Origin: Spirochaetota bacterium
Lineage (GTDB): Bacteria > Spirochaetota > UBA4802 > JAGODF01
Length of the DNA stretch: 64,000 bases
Assembly (NCBI GenBank): GCA_029974015.1
Contig: JARKUF010000002.1
Span: 1-64,000, forward strand
Direction: 5' to 3'
Position numbers and translations under genes: made by a program. The notes under the pieces are model-generated. The model ran no database searches. It saw only the letters and a program-made list of their open reading frames with translations, and was not told where the DNA came from. How positions within the stretch are numbered: the stretch's first letter is position 1; the number at the start of each line of letters is the position of its first letter. Of this stretch, positions 47,347 through 56,974 are shown piece after piece.

Positions 47347-49455
47347 TTATTTGTTCGCCTCTTCTTCGAAGAATTTCTTGCGCTCCTCGATGACCTTCTC
47401 GGCGATCTTGCCGCCGATCGGGTCGTAGTGGGAAAACTTCATCTCGAAGGTGGCCTTGCCGCTGGTCATGGCCCTGAGATCGATGGCGTAACGGAGCATT
47501 TCAGCCAGGGGCACCTGGGCCTTCACCACTGAGACGCCGCTGCCGCTGTCGTCGCCGCCGCCCATGCCGAGTACGCGGCCCCTGCGGCTGGTGATGTCGT
47601 TGAGTATGTCGCCCATGAAATCCTTGTCCACATGGATGTCCACTTCCATGACAGGCTCCAGGAGTATGGGTCCCGCCGCTTCCAGGCTCTTCTTGAGGCA
47701 GTTGCGGGCCGCGATGCGGAACGACATTTCAGAAGAGTCCACGTCGTGGTAAGACCCGAAATGGAGTTCTACGGCGAAGTCGACCACGGGAAATTTTGCG
47801 AGGACGCCTTCATCCATGCCGTCTTTGACCCCTTTTTCGACGCCGGGGATGTATTGTTTCGGCACAACGCCGCCGACGATGCTGTCCTTGAATTCGTATC
47901 CTCCCCCTCTTTCCAGGGGCCAAACCCGGAAGTAGACTTCGCCGTACTGGCCGTGGCCGCCGGACTGTTTCTTGTGCTTGTATTGTGCTTCCGCTTTCTT
48001 CGTGATGGTTTCCCGGTAAGCGACCCGTGGTTCATGAGTCAGGAGGTCGAACTTGTATTTTTCTTTGAGGGTTTTCAGGATGATATTCAACTGCATTTCC
48101 CCCATTCCCGAAAGGACGGTCTGTTTCGTTTCGGCGTTGAAGATGTATGAGATGGTGGGGTTCTCGTCGGTGATGCGGGCGAACACCTGTCCAATTTTGT
48201 CCTCCTCTCCTTTTTTCGCCGACTCGATGGCAATGGAAAACAACGGTTGCGGCACCTTGATGGCGGAAAGTTTCACCGGGAGTTTCGGATCGCAGAGAGT
48301 ATCGAGGGTGGCGGTTTTTTCGAGTTTTACCACCACGCCGATATCGCCTGCGTTGAGTTTTGGAACGTCGAACTGCTTGTTTCCCACCATGGTGTAAAGC
48401 TTTGAGGGGCGTTCCTTGACATTCTTCGTTGAATTCAATATTTCGGAGTCGGGTAAAAGCTCCCCGGAGATGACTTTCACAAAGTTGAAGCGGCCGGCGT
48501 ACTGGTCGATATAGGTTTTCCATACCACGGCGGAGAACGCCCCCGGGGCGTAGCCCTTTACGAGGACCTCCTTCGATTCGTCGTTCGGATTGACACCTTT
48601 GAATTCCTTTTCCGCCGGAGGGGAAGGAACAAAGTTTTTCACCATGTTAAGAAGGGTCTTGACCCCAATTGATTTCAGCGCGGAGCCGAATACCACGGGT
48701 ACCAGCTTCGCTTCGGCGAGCTGGTTTTTAAGGCCCCTGTGTATCTCCTCCTCCGTGAGTTCCCCGCCGTCGAGGAATTTTTCTATCAGCGCGTCGTCTC
48801 CTTCGGCGGCGAGTTCCACGAGCTTGTTGCGTTCCGCTTCGGCGAGGTCTTTCATTTCGGCCGGAATTTCCGTGGTAGTGACGTCCTTCCCGTCCGCTTT
48901 CGGGAGCTTCGCCTTCATTTCGATGAGGTCTACCACCCCCTTGAGGGTGTCGGCGCTTCCGAATGGAACGCTCACCGGCGCCACTCCGGAGCCAAGGCTT
49001 TCGCGAATTTTTTCGATTATTTCATAGCTCGCGCGTTCCTTGTCCATTTTGTTCACGAAAACGAGGGTGGGGATTTTGTTTTCCTTGAGATACCGCCAGG
49101 CCTTTTCCGTCTCGATCTGGATGCCATCGACGGAATCGACGAGGAGGACCGCAGTGTCGGCCGCCTGTGTCGCCGCCCTGGCTTCACCGATGAAATCGGA
49201 CATGCCGGGAGTATCGATGATGTTGATTTTTACGTTTTCCATCTCGACAAAACCAAGCGCGCTTCGGATGGAAATCTGGCGCTCTTTTTCCTCGTCGTCG
49301 TAGTCGGATGTGAGGGTCCCCTGGGCCGGGTTTCCTATCCTGTCTATTTGCTTCCCCATCAAAAGGATGGAATCGAAGAGCGTGGATTTTCCCGTGCTGC
49401 CATGCCCCAGAATGGCGATATTTCTAATCTGGTCAGTTTTATACTCCTTAAGCAT
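47347..49455 (-). CDS. EF-G-like translation factor (second EF-G paralogue)
   Basis: RNIAILGHGSTGKSTLFDSILLMG; NIIDTPGMSDFIGEARAATQAADTAVLLVDSVDGIQ; EF-G domains IV/V. Confidence 0.93.
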   Translation of the reverse strand: MLKEYKTDQIRNIAILGHGSTGKSTLFDSILLMGKQIDRIGNPAQGTLTSDYDDEEKERQISIRSALGFVEMENVKINIIDTPGMSDFIGEARAATQAADTAVLLVDSVDGIQIETEKAWRYLKENKIPTLVFVNKMDKERASYEIIEKIRESLGSGVAPVSVPFGSADTLKGVVDLIEMKAKLPKADGKDVTTTEIPAEMKDLAEAERNKLVELAAEGDDALIEKFLDGGELTEEEIHRGLKNQLAEAKLVPVVFGSALKSIGVKTLLNMVKNFVPSPPAEKEFKGVNPNDESKEVLVKGYAPGAFSAVVWKTYIDQYAGRFNFVKVISGELLPDSEILNSTKNVKERPSKLYTMVGNKQFDVPKLNAGDIGVVVKLEKTATLDTLCDPKLPVKLSAIKVPQPLFSIAIESAKKGEEDKIGQVFARITDENPTISYIFNAETKQTVLSGMGEMQLNIILKTLKEKYKFDLLTHEPRVAYRETITKKAEAQYKHKKQSGGHGQYGEVYFRVWPLERGGGYEFKDSIVGGVVPKQYIPGVEKGVKDGMDEGVLAKFPVVDFAVELHFGSYHDVDSSEMSFRIAARNCLKKSLEAAGPILLEPVMEVDIHVDKDFMGDILNDITSRRGRVLGMGGGDDSGSGVSVVKAQVPLAEMLRYAIDLRAMTSGKATFEMKFSHYDPIGGKIAEKVIEERKKFFEEEANK

Positions 49456-49642
49456 GCTTCGACCTCCTTACTTCAAGTAGTGATAGCGGCAGAATGGTGC
49501 ATGATTGTCCCCTGCTCTTCGCGGCGGAAACGGCCAGTAACGGCTCCGCACGGCGGATGCGCCTCGCTGCACCGTATACGGCGCCGGGTCAGTTACCGTA
49601 AAAAGGGCTTTTATTTTTGTAAAGTATTTTTATGCTGGGCCC

Positions 49643-50368
49643 ATGTTTCCTGAAATCCTGTACGAGGACAACCATCTCATTGCGGTAAACAAAGATGCAG
49701 GCGTCCTCTCGCAGCGTGACAGCTCCGGAGAAGATTCCCTCATTGAAGATGTGAAGAGCTATATCAAAGAAAAGTACGCCAGGCCCGGTAATGTCTTTGT
49801 CGGAACGGTCCACCGCCTCGACAGGCCCGTCACCGGCGTGGTTCTTTTAGCAAGGACTTCGAAGGCGGCCTCGCGGCTCTTCTCCCAGTTCAGCGGCAGG
49901 AGCGTCGTCAGGGTGTACCTGGCCCTCGTCCATGGAAGGGGCCGGTTTTCATCGGAAGGGTGGGGCCGGCTGGAACAGAGCGTGAAACGGGTGGGAGACA
50001 GGACCGTGATCGCGTTACCCGGCGAAAGGGGGGCCGCCGATGCCGTGCTCCTCTACCGGCAAGTTTCTGTCCTGGGCGGATATAGTCTTCTCATGGTGCG
50101 CCTCGTCACAGGAAGAAAGCACCAGATCAGGGCACAGCTCGCTTCTGTTGGCATGCCCATTGCCGGGGACGGGAAGTACGGCTCCCCGGAGAAGTGGAGC
50201 GATGGCTCCATCGGCCTCCATTCATTCTATCTGCGTTTCATCCATCCCGTGAAGATGACGGTCGCCGAGATTACCGGAGGAGTGCCCCTCTACTTTCTCG
50301 AGAAGGCCGGCGGAGTTTTGCCGCTGGAAAAGATTATCGGGCTGTGCCGGGAGATCGATGCAGGGTAA
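49643..50368 (+). CDS. RluA-family pseudouridine synthase
   Basis: ILYEDNHLIAVNKDAGVLSQ; VHRLDRPVTGVVLLARTSKAASRL; VTGRKHQIRAQLASVGMPIAGD. Confidence 0.95.
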   Translation: MFPEILYEDNHLIAVNKDAGVLSQRDSSGEDSLIEDVKSYIKEKYARPGNVFVGTVHRLDRPVTGVVLLARTSKAASRLFSQFSGRSVVRVYLALVHGRGRFSSEGWGRLEQSVKRVGDRTVIALPGERGAADAVLLYRQVSVLGGYSLLMVRLVTGRKHQIRAQLASVGMPIAGDGKYGSPEKWSDGSIGLHSFYLRFIHPVKMTVAEITGGVPLYFLEKAGGVLPLEKIIGLCREIDAG

Positions 50369-50382
50369 AGGCGCCAAGTATG

Positions 50383-52161
50383 TTACAGTTTCCTGAGGCA
50401 GATCATCGTGATATCATCGCCCAGGGGGGCGTAGTCGGTAAAAATGAAAATACGGTCCAGAATCGAGTGAATGAGCTCTAATGCGGTCGATTCTCCTGCC
50501 CCGATGATTATTTCCTCCAGGCCCCCGCTTCCCAGCATCTCGCCTGACCCGCAACGTCGGGATTCCGTTACGCCGTCGGTATACATAACCAGGAGGTCCC
50601 CGGGCATCATGTTAATGCGGATATCATGGTACTCGTTTGCGGCCCTGAGGCCGATGAGGGCCCCGGTAAAACCGGTGTCGCGGGCCTTTTTCTCATCGGC
50701 GGAAAAATACAGTGAGGGAGGATGACCTCCCGAGGAGTAGGTTATGGTCCCACCTTCGGAGTCTATCTGGCAGACCGCCACGGTGGCAAAATAAATGATC
50801 TCAGAAAAGTCCTCCGTAAGCTTGCGGTTCACTGCCTCAATCACCCTTGAGGGGGAAACGCCGGGCCCCGAAAAAGCCCTAAAAAGGCTCCGTATCTCCA
50901 TGCCTACATAGGCCGGCGCCATTCCGTGGTTCATGACGTCGCAGATGATCACCTGGTACACCCTGTTGTCTATGAAAAACCCGTCGAAAAAGTCCCCGGA
51001 AAGATCGTCGACGGGGAGATAGGTCCCGGCGATGTCGTATCCCTTGACTCGGGAAAAATTTGGCATCATTGCTGCTTGTATGTTCCGCACCTTGGCTATT
51101 TCTTCCCTGAGTTTCTTTTCGTTGGATCGGATGGCCATTTCCATGCGTCGTGTCTCAGTGACGTCCCGGAGAGTGAGGAGCCGGCCGATAAGATTTCCCC
51201 GTCGGTCTTTAAGGGGGGACGAACGAAGGTCGAACCACCGGGGCTTTTCATGGGGCCCCCGGGCTTCGATTACTCCGTCCTCGATGACGCCGCGGCCTTC
51301 CTCGTCGAGAAAGGCGAGGACTTCGGCTGCTCCGGCCCCGATTGGGGGCTCCCCCGTTCCCAGAAAAGTGAGGGCTGCTGGATTCATGTAGGTGATGCGG
51401 TTTTCCCCGTCCAAAACCAGGACCCCGTCATGGAGCCGCTTGAACAGCGCGTCGTGGGCCATGGGAAGGATGTCGACTATTTTTCGGGTGTATACGCCCC
51501 ATGCAAGTACGAGGCCGGTGAAGGAGAGGGTGAAGGCGTTGATGTCAAGGCCCCAGGGGCTGTGTCCCGCGAGATAAATTATAAGACCCGTCCACGGGAC
51601 GAAAGAGGCGGCGAAAAGTATTGCAACTCTCCTCTTCTCGTATCTCGCCGCCTTTCTGAACATATGGAGGAAGAGTATGTTGCAGTATATCTGGGCGACA
51701 TTAAGGTAGATTACCTGAACCCAGTACCAGGGCCCGAAACCGAGAGATGCGACGGGGAAAGGCCCGGACATGTCGACATGCAGCGACGAGTAGTAAAGTC
51801 CGTGATGGCTGTTTGTGTAATGAAAGAAAACGGTGAGAAATGATATGATGAACAGACCCGATGCAGCAGGTGTGAAACGAAGGACCTTGTTTGCGGCCAT
51901 TTGCCGAACTGTAAGAATAAAGAGGGGGGGGAGGAAGGGAATGCCGAGGTACTCGATTCTCAGACACAGGGAGATTTCAGCCGCCGTTGAGTGGAGGAGT
52001 TCGCATCCATAGGCGGCGGTGTACACGGCCAGGGCCGTCAACAGGGCCGTCAGGGGGAGCGCCCCCGGGGCGTTCCGCCGCGCAGCGAGATAAAGAGCGG
52101 TCACGGCCATAAAAACGGCCGAGGCGGCGAGAATTACCGAGAATATCACATTCAAAGGCAT
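50383..52161 (-). CDS. 7TM-His-kinase-N-like/PAS protein with SpoIIE (PP2C) phosphatase domain
   Basis: N-terminal 7 TM-like segment; PAS; IRNIQAAMMPNFSRVKGYDIAGTYLPVDDLSGDFFDGFFIDN...GDLLVMYTDGVTESR. Start MPLNVIF preferred over TTG in the repeat. Confidence 0.88.
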   Translation of the reverse strand: MPLNVIFSVILAASAVFMAVTALYLAARRNAPGALPLTALLTALAVYTAAYGCELLHSTAAEISLCLRIEYLGIPFLPPLFILTVRQMAANKVLRFTPAASGLFIISFLTVFFHYTNSHHGLYYSSLHVDMSGPFPVASLGFGPWYWVQVIYLNVAQIYCNILFLHMFRKAARYEKRRVAILFAASFVPWTGLIIYLAGHSPWGLDINAFTLSFTGLVLAWGVYTRKIVDILPMAHDALFKRLHDGVLVLDGENRITYMNPAALTFLGTGEPPIGAGAAEVLAFLDEEGRGVIEDGVIEARGPHEKPRWFDLRSSPLKDRRGNLIGRLLTLRDVTETRRMEMAIRSNEKKLREEIAKVRNIQAAMMPNFSRVKGYDIAGTYLPVDDLSGDFFDGFFIDNRVYQVIICDVMNHGMAPAYVGMEIRSLFRAFSGPGVSPSRVIEAVNRKLTEDFSEIIYFATVAVCQIDSEGGTITYSSGGHPPSLYFSADEKKARDTGFTGALIGLRAANEYHDIRINMMPGDLLVMYTDGVTESRRCGSGEMLGSGGLEEIIIGAGESTALELIHSILDRIFIFTDYAPLGDDITMICLRKL

Positions 52162-52192
52162 GTTGTTCCGTATTCCGACAAAGATAATGTCT

Positions 52193-52312
52193 GGCAACCT
52201 CTAATATTTTGGTTTTCACGTCCGCCTTCGGCGGGCGGGAAAAACAAATTGCCGAATTTGCCGGCGTTTTCAATTATTGGGAATCCTAAAAATTTGATTT
52301 TTTAAGGTCCCC
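52193..52312. repeat. Composite palindromic repeat, copy 11 (GC + AT modules)
   Basis: ggcaacctctaatattttggttttcacgtCCGCCTTCGGCGGgcgggaaaaac...gggaatcctaaaaatttgattttttaaggtcccc. Confidence 0.8.
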
Positions 52313-52373
52313 TCCTGCTGCTCAGTCCGGGGCGCCGGGAATATTCCTCTTCCGCCGGGCCTTTGCCGGTTGT

Positions 52374-53459
52374 TCAGGAAAGAAGGTCGATAACGGCGTC
52401 CACGTTGAAAGGCTTCATGATATAGACGATGCTGTCCGACCCTGTTTCGGGAACTACGTCATCGGCGCCGTGGATCACCACGAGGCGGTCGACCCGGTCC
52501 GCAAGGTCGCAAAGATCGCTCGTGAGCATCATCGACCTGGCGAGGGATTGACCATCCGCCACGAGGAGACGCCGTGAATCCTTACCTTCCAGGAGATCAT
52601 TTAAGTTGGTCCTGACGGGGGTGAAGCCGTGCTCTAGGAGGGTTTCACGGATCACCATTTCGAGGATGATGTCCTCGAAGCAGAGCCCCACCTCGACGCC
52701 CCGCGGTTCCATCCCGGGGGAGGTGTAGCTTTTTCTTATCGAGTCGATGGTTTCAAGGAAGCATGTGGTCGGGATGCTAAGGTCGACGGTGAGGTCGCCC
52801 GCCCTCTGATTGCCCCCTAACTTGACGCTGATGCCGATATTGCGGAGGTTTTCCAGGGCAACATTAAGCCCCACATTTATGCGGTAATCGTTGCCGTCAA
52901 AATAGGAATAGAAAACCCGTGAAAGTTTGCCTGCGTCGGGGAGGTGCTCGTTAAGCCCGCTGAACCGCATGGCCATGAGCACCCGGGACGGTTCCTCCCT
53001 CAATTCAATGACGGTGGTGGACGATTCATTCATAAACTGCGACATGGAGAGGAAAATATTATTGAGGGAATCCCTGAGGAGCTTTTTCGAAGACCTGATG
53101 GAGGCCTGGTTTGTTTGAATGTCCACGGTGATGTTTCGGATTTTAAGTATAGATTCCATGTCGTCGATGACGCCGTTTAGGAACGGCCCGGGCTTGAATT
53201 CCTCGTACGCCGGGTCCGCCACTGAAGCCCCCAGGTCGCCCTTCTCCTGATAGTACAGATAGGTGACGGTCATAAGAGAGTTAAGGACGCCGCGGAACTC
53301 CTCGGGGACGTCCTTCCCGAACCACCGCTCCGAGTTCTGTATTAAGATATCGATGTTCCGGTGCAGTGCGTTGAGGGTCGTCGTGTTGAGGAGTTCGTAC
53401 TCGTCCTTGAGCCGCTTGATCGAAAGATTGATGATTTTTTCAATATCTCCGGAGTCCAT
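52374..53459 (-). CDS. Degenerate histidine kinase-like protein with receiver-like C-terminus
   Basis: HATPase N-box-like LRDSLNNIFLSMSQFM without H-box His or clear G-boxes; C-terminal RRLLVADGQSL...IVYIMKPFNVDAVIDLLS resembles REC. Confidence 0.55.
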   Translation of the reverse strand: MDSGDIEKIINLSIKRLKDEYELLNTTTLNALHRNIDILIQNSERWFGKDVPEEFRGVLNSLMTVTYLYYQEKGDLGASVADPAYEEFKPGPFLNGVIDDMESILKIRNITVDIQTNQASIRSSKKLLRDSLNNIFLSMSQFMNESSTTVIELREEPSRVLMAMRFSGLNEHLPDAGKLSRVFYSYFDGNDYRINVGLNVALENLRNIGISVKLGGNQRAGDLTVDLSIPTTCFLETIDSIRKSYTSPGMEPRGVEVGLCFEDIILEMVIRETLLEHGFTPVRTNLNDLLEGKDSRRLLVADGQSLARSMMLTSDLCDLADRVDRLVVIHGADDVVPETGSDSIVYIMKPFNVDAVIDLLS

Positions 53460-53510
53460 TTCAGGAAATCCCCTTATTATGCTTATCGGCGCCGCGTAAA
53501 AAAGACGTCA

Positions 53511-54557
53511 CTACGAATTTGCCGCGCCGTACCGTGTCCCCGCGAGCTGGCCGCATGCGGCGCCGATGTCGTCACCGAAGCTCTTGCGGACCGTTATCGG
53601 CACGTTCATAATTTCAAGCTCCCTGACGAAGGCCGCCACCTCGCTTTCGGAGGGGGGCGTTAGGCCGTGGTCCCCCCTGTTGAGGCGGATGAGGTTAAGC
53701 TTGATACGTCCGCGGCGGAATATCTTCCTGAGCCGTCCCGCGTCTTCCCTGGAAATATTGTCCGCCCGCATTACATATTCCAGGGTCACGCGGTTTCTGG
53801 AGATGGGAAATTTCCGCTCCAGAAGTTCCGCGATTTTCGTCATGGGGTTGGCTTTTTCCACGGGCATCACTTCGGCGCGTTTTTCCGGCACCGTATCGTT
53901 AAGGGAGATGGCGAGATTGTAGGGGCGCTTTTCGTCAATATAGCGCTCGATGCCTTTTATAAGTCCGCAGGTTGAGATAGTTATCCTCCGGACGGAAATA
54001 TGGAAGCCGAAGCTGTAGTTCATGATTTCAGCGGCCTTCATGACATTTTCGTAGTTCATGAAGGGCTCCCCCATGCCCATGAAGACAATATTGTCGTTTT
54101 TTAGTCCGCTCAGGCGCCGTACCTGGCATATCTGGTCCAGGATTTCGGCCGGGGACAGGTTTCTCCTGAAGCCGATCTTAGCGGTGCGGCAGAAACGGCA
54201 TCCCATGGGACACCCTACCTGGCTTGAAATGCAAATTGTGAGGCGCCCCTCCTCGGAGCCGTCGCGCTTAATCAGGACCGACTCGATGAAATGACCGTCC
54301 ACGGTGCGGAAAAGATATTTCTCTGTGCCATCGGAGGATATTGCCCGTTCCTCCAGGGCAATGGGGGATATGAGATAAAGCTCTTCCAGACGAGACCGGA
54401 GGTTTTTTGAAAAATTGGTCATGGCGTCGAAGGAATCTACGTTCTTTTCATAGAGCCAGTTAAAAAGCTGGGAGGCGCGGTACGGTTTTTCCCCAAGTTC
54501 GGCGAAAAGCGACTCCGCTTCGCTTGCTGAGAGGTTTTTAATCGGTGATTTTTTCAT
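53511..54557 (-). CDS. rlmN: 23S rRNA/tRNA adenine methyltransferase RlmN (radical SAM)
   Basis: ISSQVGCPMGCRFCRTAKIGFRRNLSPAEILDQ; FMGMGEPFMNYENV. Confidence 0.95.
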   Translation of the reverse strand: MKKSPIKNLSASEAESLFAELGEKPYRASQLFNWLYEKNVDSFDAMTNFSKNLRSRLEELYLISPIALEERAISSDGTEKYLFRTVDGHFIESVLIKRDGSEEGRLTICISSQVGCPMGCRFCRTAKIGFRRNLSPAEILDQICQVRRLSGLKNDNIVFMGMGEPFMNYENVMKAAEIMNYSFGFHISVRRITISTCGLIKGIERYIDEKRPYNLAISLNDTVPEKRAEVMPVEKANPMTKIAELLERKFPISRNRVTLEYVMRADNISREDAGRLRKIFRRGRIKLNLIRLNRGDHGLTPPSESEVAAFVRELEIMNVPITVRKSFGDDIGAACGQLAGTRYGAANS

Positions 54558-54821
54558 CTGGACCGAATGAGATGATTATTCAAAGCGTACAAAATATACC
54601 ATATTTATTAATAATGCCAGCAATAAAAAATCCTGAAAGACCATATTTTATTTAAGGTGTCACATGAGTTTTTATAACTGTCCTTATTCTTTCCCGTTTG
54701 CCGAAGGCGGTAAATAGATCATAAACAGGACCCTTCTTGAATACTAATTTAAAAATAGTTGTTGATAAATAACACCCTATAATTTTTTGTGTTATCAAAA
54801 TCGCCCATAAGGGGGTGTTGT

Positions 54822-56771
54822 ATGAAAAAAGCTCTGTTAAAATGTGCGGCAGCCGCCGTGGTTTTTCTCATGCCGGCGGTGTTTCTCCATGCTGAAGACC
54901 AGCCCGCTTCATCCGATGGGAGCGGAGAGGAGAAAATGTATCAGTATCGCGAAATAGTGGTCAAAGAAAAGAAGGAACAGCCCGGGACAGTGGTGATCCT
55001 TTCCGATGAGGAAGTGAAGCGCTCCACGAAAAGTGACCTCATCGGCGTCATCAACGAAAACATTGCTTCCTTCCATACCGGGACCAATCGCGTCATGGGA
55101 TATGGCGCGGCAAGCTCCAATCCCGCGAAGATGAGCATCCGGGGAATGGGCGTCTCCACCTGGGGACCCACGACGGGTTTTCCCATCTTCGTGGACGGCA
55201 TAGATACTGCGGCCCATAACTTCTCCCACGCCATGCCCGATGTCCTCGGCATGCGCAATGTGGAGCGTATAGAGGTCTATGAGAGCCCGCAGCCGGTCAT
55301 TTTTGGTTCCGGCGCCATGGCCGGAGCGGTGAATGTAATTACAAAGCGTCAGGGGACCGACGGATACAAGACAGTCCTTTCGGGGTCCTATGGTACATGG
55401 AACACCACGGACGACTATGTCCATCACATGGGAAAGTTAGGGGCGTTCGATTATGGCGTCTATTACAACTTCCGGTACACCGACGGCCACCGGGAAGAGA
55501 ATGTGGGCGGCACGGAATGCAGCTCTGAATTCAGGGCCCATAATGGCACTTTCCGTTTCGGCGTGGAGCTGGGGCGAAATTTCTATGTCAACCTGAACAG
55601 CTATTACATGAACACGGTCATGAACGATCCGGGCCCGGATGATCGTTCGGTTAATGTAAAAGATCTTGAAGTGTTCGATATCACCCGCCGGGGCGGGTCT
55701 CTCTCGCTTCACAATGCCTTCGAAAAAGCCGAAGGCTATATCCAGGTCTATTACAATCAGGGTGACCACGATTTCACAAGGCCGGACACGGACCAGCAGA
55801 CCTTCGAGTCCGTTGACAGGACCTACGCGGGGAGAATCCAGGAGACGGTGAAGCTCTTAGAGGGAAACCGCCTCACCCTCGGCCTTGAGTATAAAAAATA
55901 CGGTGGTGAAATAACCAAACCGACAGACAAGATGGACGAAGAATATTACCGCGATCTTTCAGGATACGGCCTCGTGGAGCACAATTTCGCGAAGCTCGTC
56001 ACCGTTACGGCGGGTGCCCGATATACCAATAACGATGAATATGGCTCGTTCACGGCATACCAGGGCGGCGCGGCAGTCACCCCTTCCAAGGATACTCGGA
56101 TATACGCGAATGCGGCAAAGGGCTTCACTATTCCCGGTATCCGGTATCGATTTAATAGAACGGGCCCTCCGGGTTTAGTTCTTGATACGAACGCAAACCT
56201 TGATCCCGAACTGAGCATTATGTACGAGCTTGGCGCGGAGCAGGTTTTAATAGAAGGGCTTTCCCTGGCTGCTGCGGCATATCGAGTATCCGTGGAAAAT
56301 CTCATTGAGATGCAGGGGCCTCCGCCTATGAAGTGGGTGAATGTTGACGGCGAAATAACCTATTATGGCGGTGAGATATCGCTGAAATACACCCATGAGA
56401 AGTTAGGAGGCGTCAGGGCATCGTACTCCTATATCGATCATGAGTACAAGATAAAAGGTAAGAAGGACATTCTTGGTTTCGTACCGAAGCATAAGGCGCT
56501 TCTCGGAGGATACCTTACTATGTTCAATGTCTATCTGGGGCTCAACTGCGAGTACATCCGGGACATTTACCAGGATTATTCAAATAATCAGGAGCTGGAC
56601 AACTACTTCGTGCTCAATGGGAGGATCGCCTACACCTTTCTCGAGCGTTACCAGGCATTCGTGAACCTGAACAATATCACGAACGAGGAGTACGTTGCGT
56701 TCCGTCGGGGAACAGGGGGGTATCCCGTCCCGGGTTTCAATTTTCTGGCGGGACTCACAGTGGAGTTCTGA
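54822..56771 (+). CDS. TonB-dependent receptor
   Basis: Signal peptide; plug MSIRGMGVSTWGPTTGFPIFVDGID...VERIEVYESPQPVIFGSGAMAGAVNVITK; C-terminal NLNNITNEEYVAFRRGTGGYPVPGFNFLAGLTVEF. Confidence 0.92.
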   Translation: MKKALLKCAAAAVVFLMPAVFLHAEDQPASSDGSGEEKMYQYREIVVKEKKEQPGTVVILSDEEVKRSTKSDLIGVINENIASFHTGTNRVMGYGAASSNPAKMSIRGMGVSTWGPTTGFPIFVDGIDTAAHNFSHAMPDVLGMRNVERIEVYESPQPVIFGSGAMAGAVNVITKRQGTDGYKTVLSGSYGTWNTTDDYVHHMGKLGAFDYGVYYNFRYTDGHREENVGGTECSSEFRAHNGTFRFGVELGRNFYVNLNSYYMNTVMNDPGPDDRSVNVKDLEVFDITRRGGSLSLHNAFEKAEGYIQVYYNQGDHDFTRPDTDQQTFESVDRTYAGRIQETVKLLEGNRLTLGLEYKKYGGEITKPTDKMDEEYYRDLSGYGLVEHNFAKLVTVTAGARYTNNDEYGSFTAYQGGAAVTPSKDTRIYANAAKGFTIPGIRYRFNRTGPPGLVLDTNANLDPELSIMYELGAEQVLIEGLSLAAAAYRVSVENLIEMQGPPPMKWVNVDGEITYYGGEISLKYTHEKLGGVRASYSYIDHEYKIKGKKDILGFVPKHKALLGGYLTMFNVYLGLNCEYIRDIYQDYSNNQELDNYFVLNGRIAYTFLERYQAFVNLNNITNEEYVAFRRGTGGYPVPGFNFLAGLTVEF

Positions 56772-56822
56772 CGCTTCACGGAGTACGCACAGAATTACTC
56801 CATATTTGAAAAATCGCAAAAG

Positions 56823-56860
56823 CGGAAAGAGACGCGGCCCTTCGCGTCTCTTTCCGCATA
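56823..56860 (+). terminator. Putative terminator after TonB receptor
   Basis: GCGGAAAGAGACGCG-gccctt-CGCGTCTCTTTCCGC perfect 15-bp stem. Confidence 0.65.
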
Positions 56861-56974
56861 TATACCCTCGCTCTGGCACTGCCTGTCGCGGTGAAAAAAT
56901 CCTTGTCAATGCCGTCCTATCTCGATATAATCCCCCGGACTCATAGTGCAAATAACCGATTTCCGGGAGTTCCC

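Noticed and set aside
54560-54788. Possible riboswitch upstream of the second TonB receptor
   Set aside because: No B12, FMN, TPP or similar conserved core; only an AT-rich region and a decayed repeat remnant.
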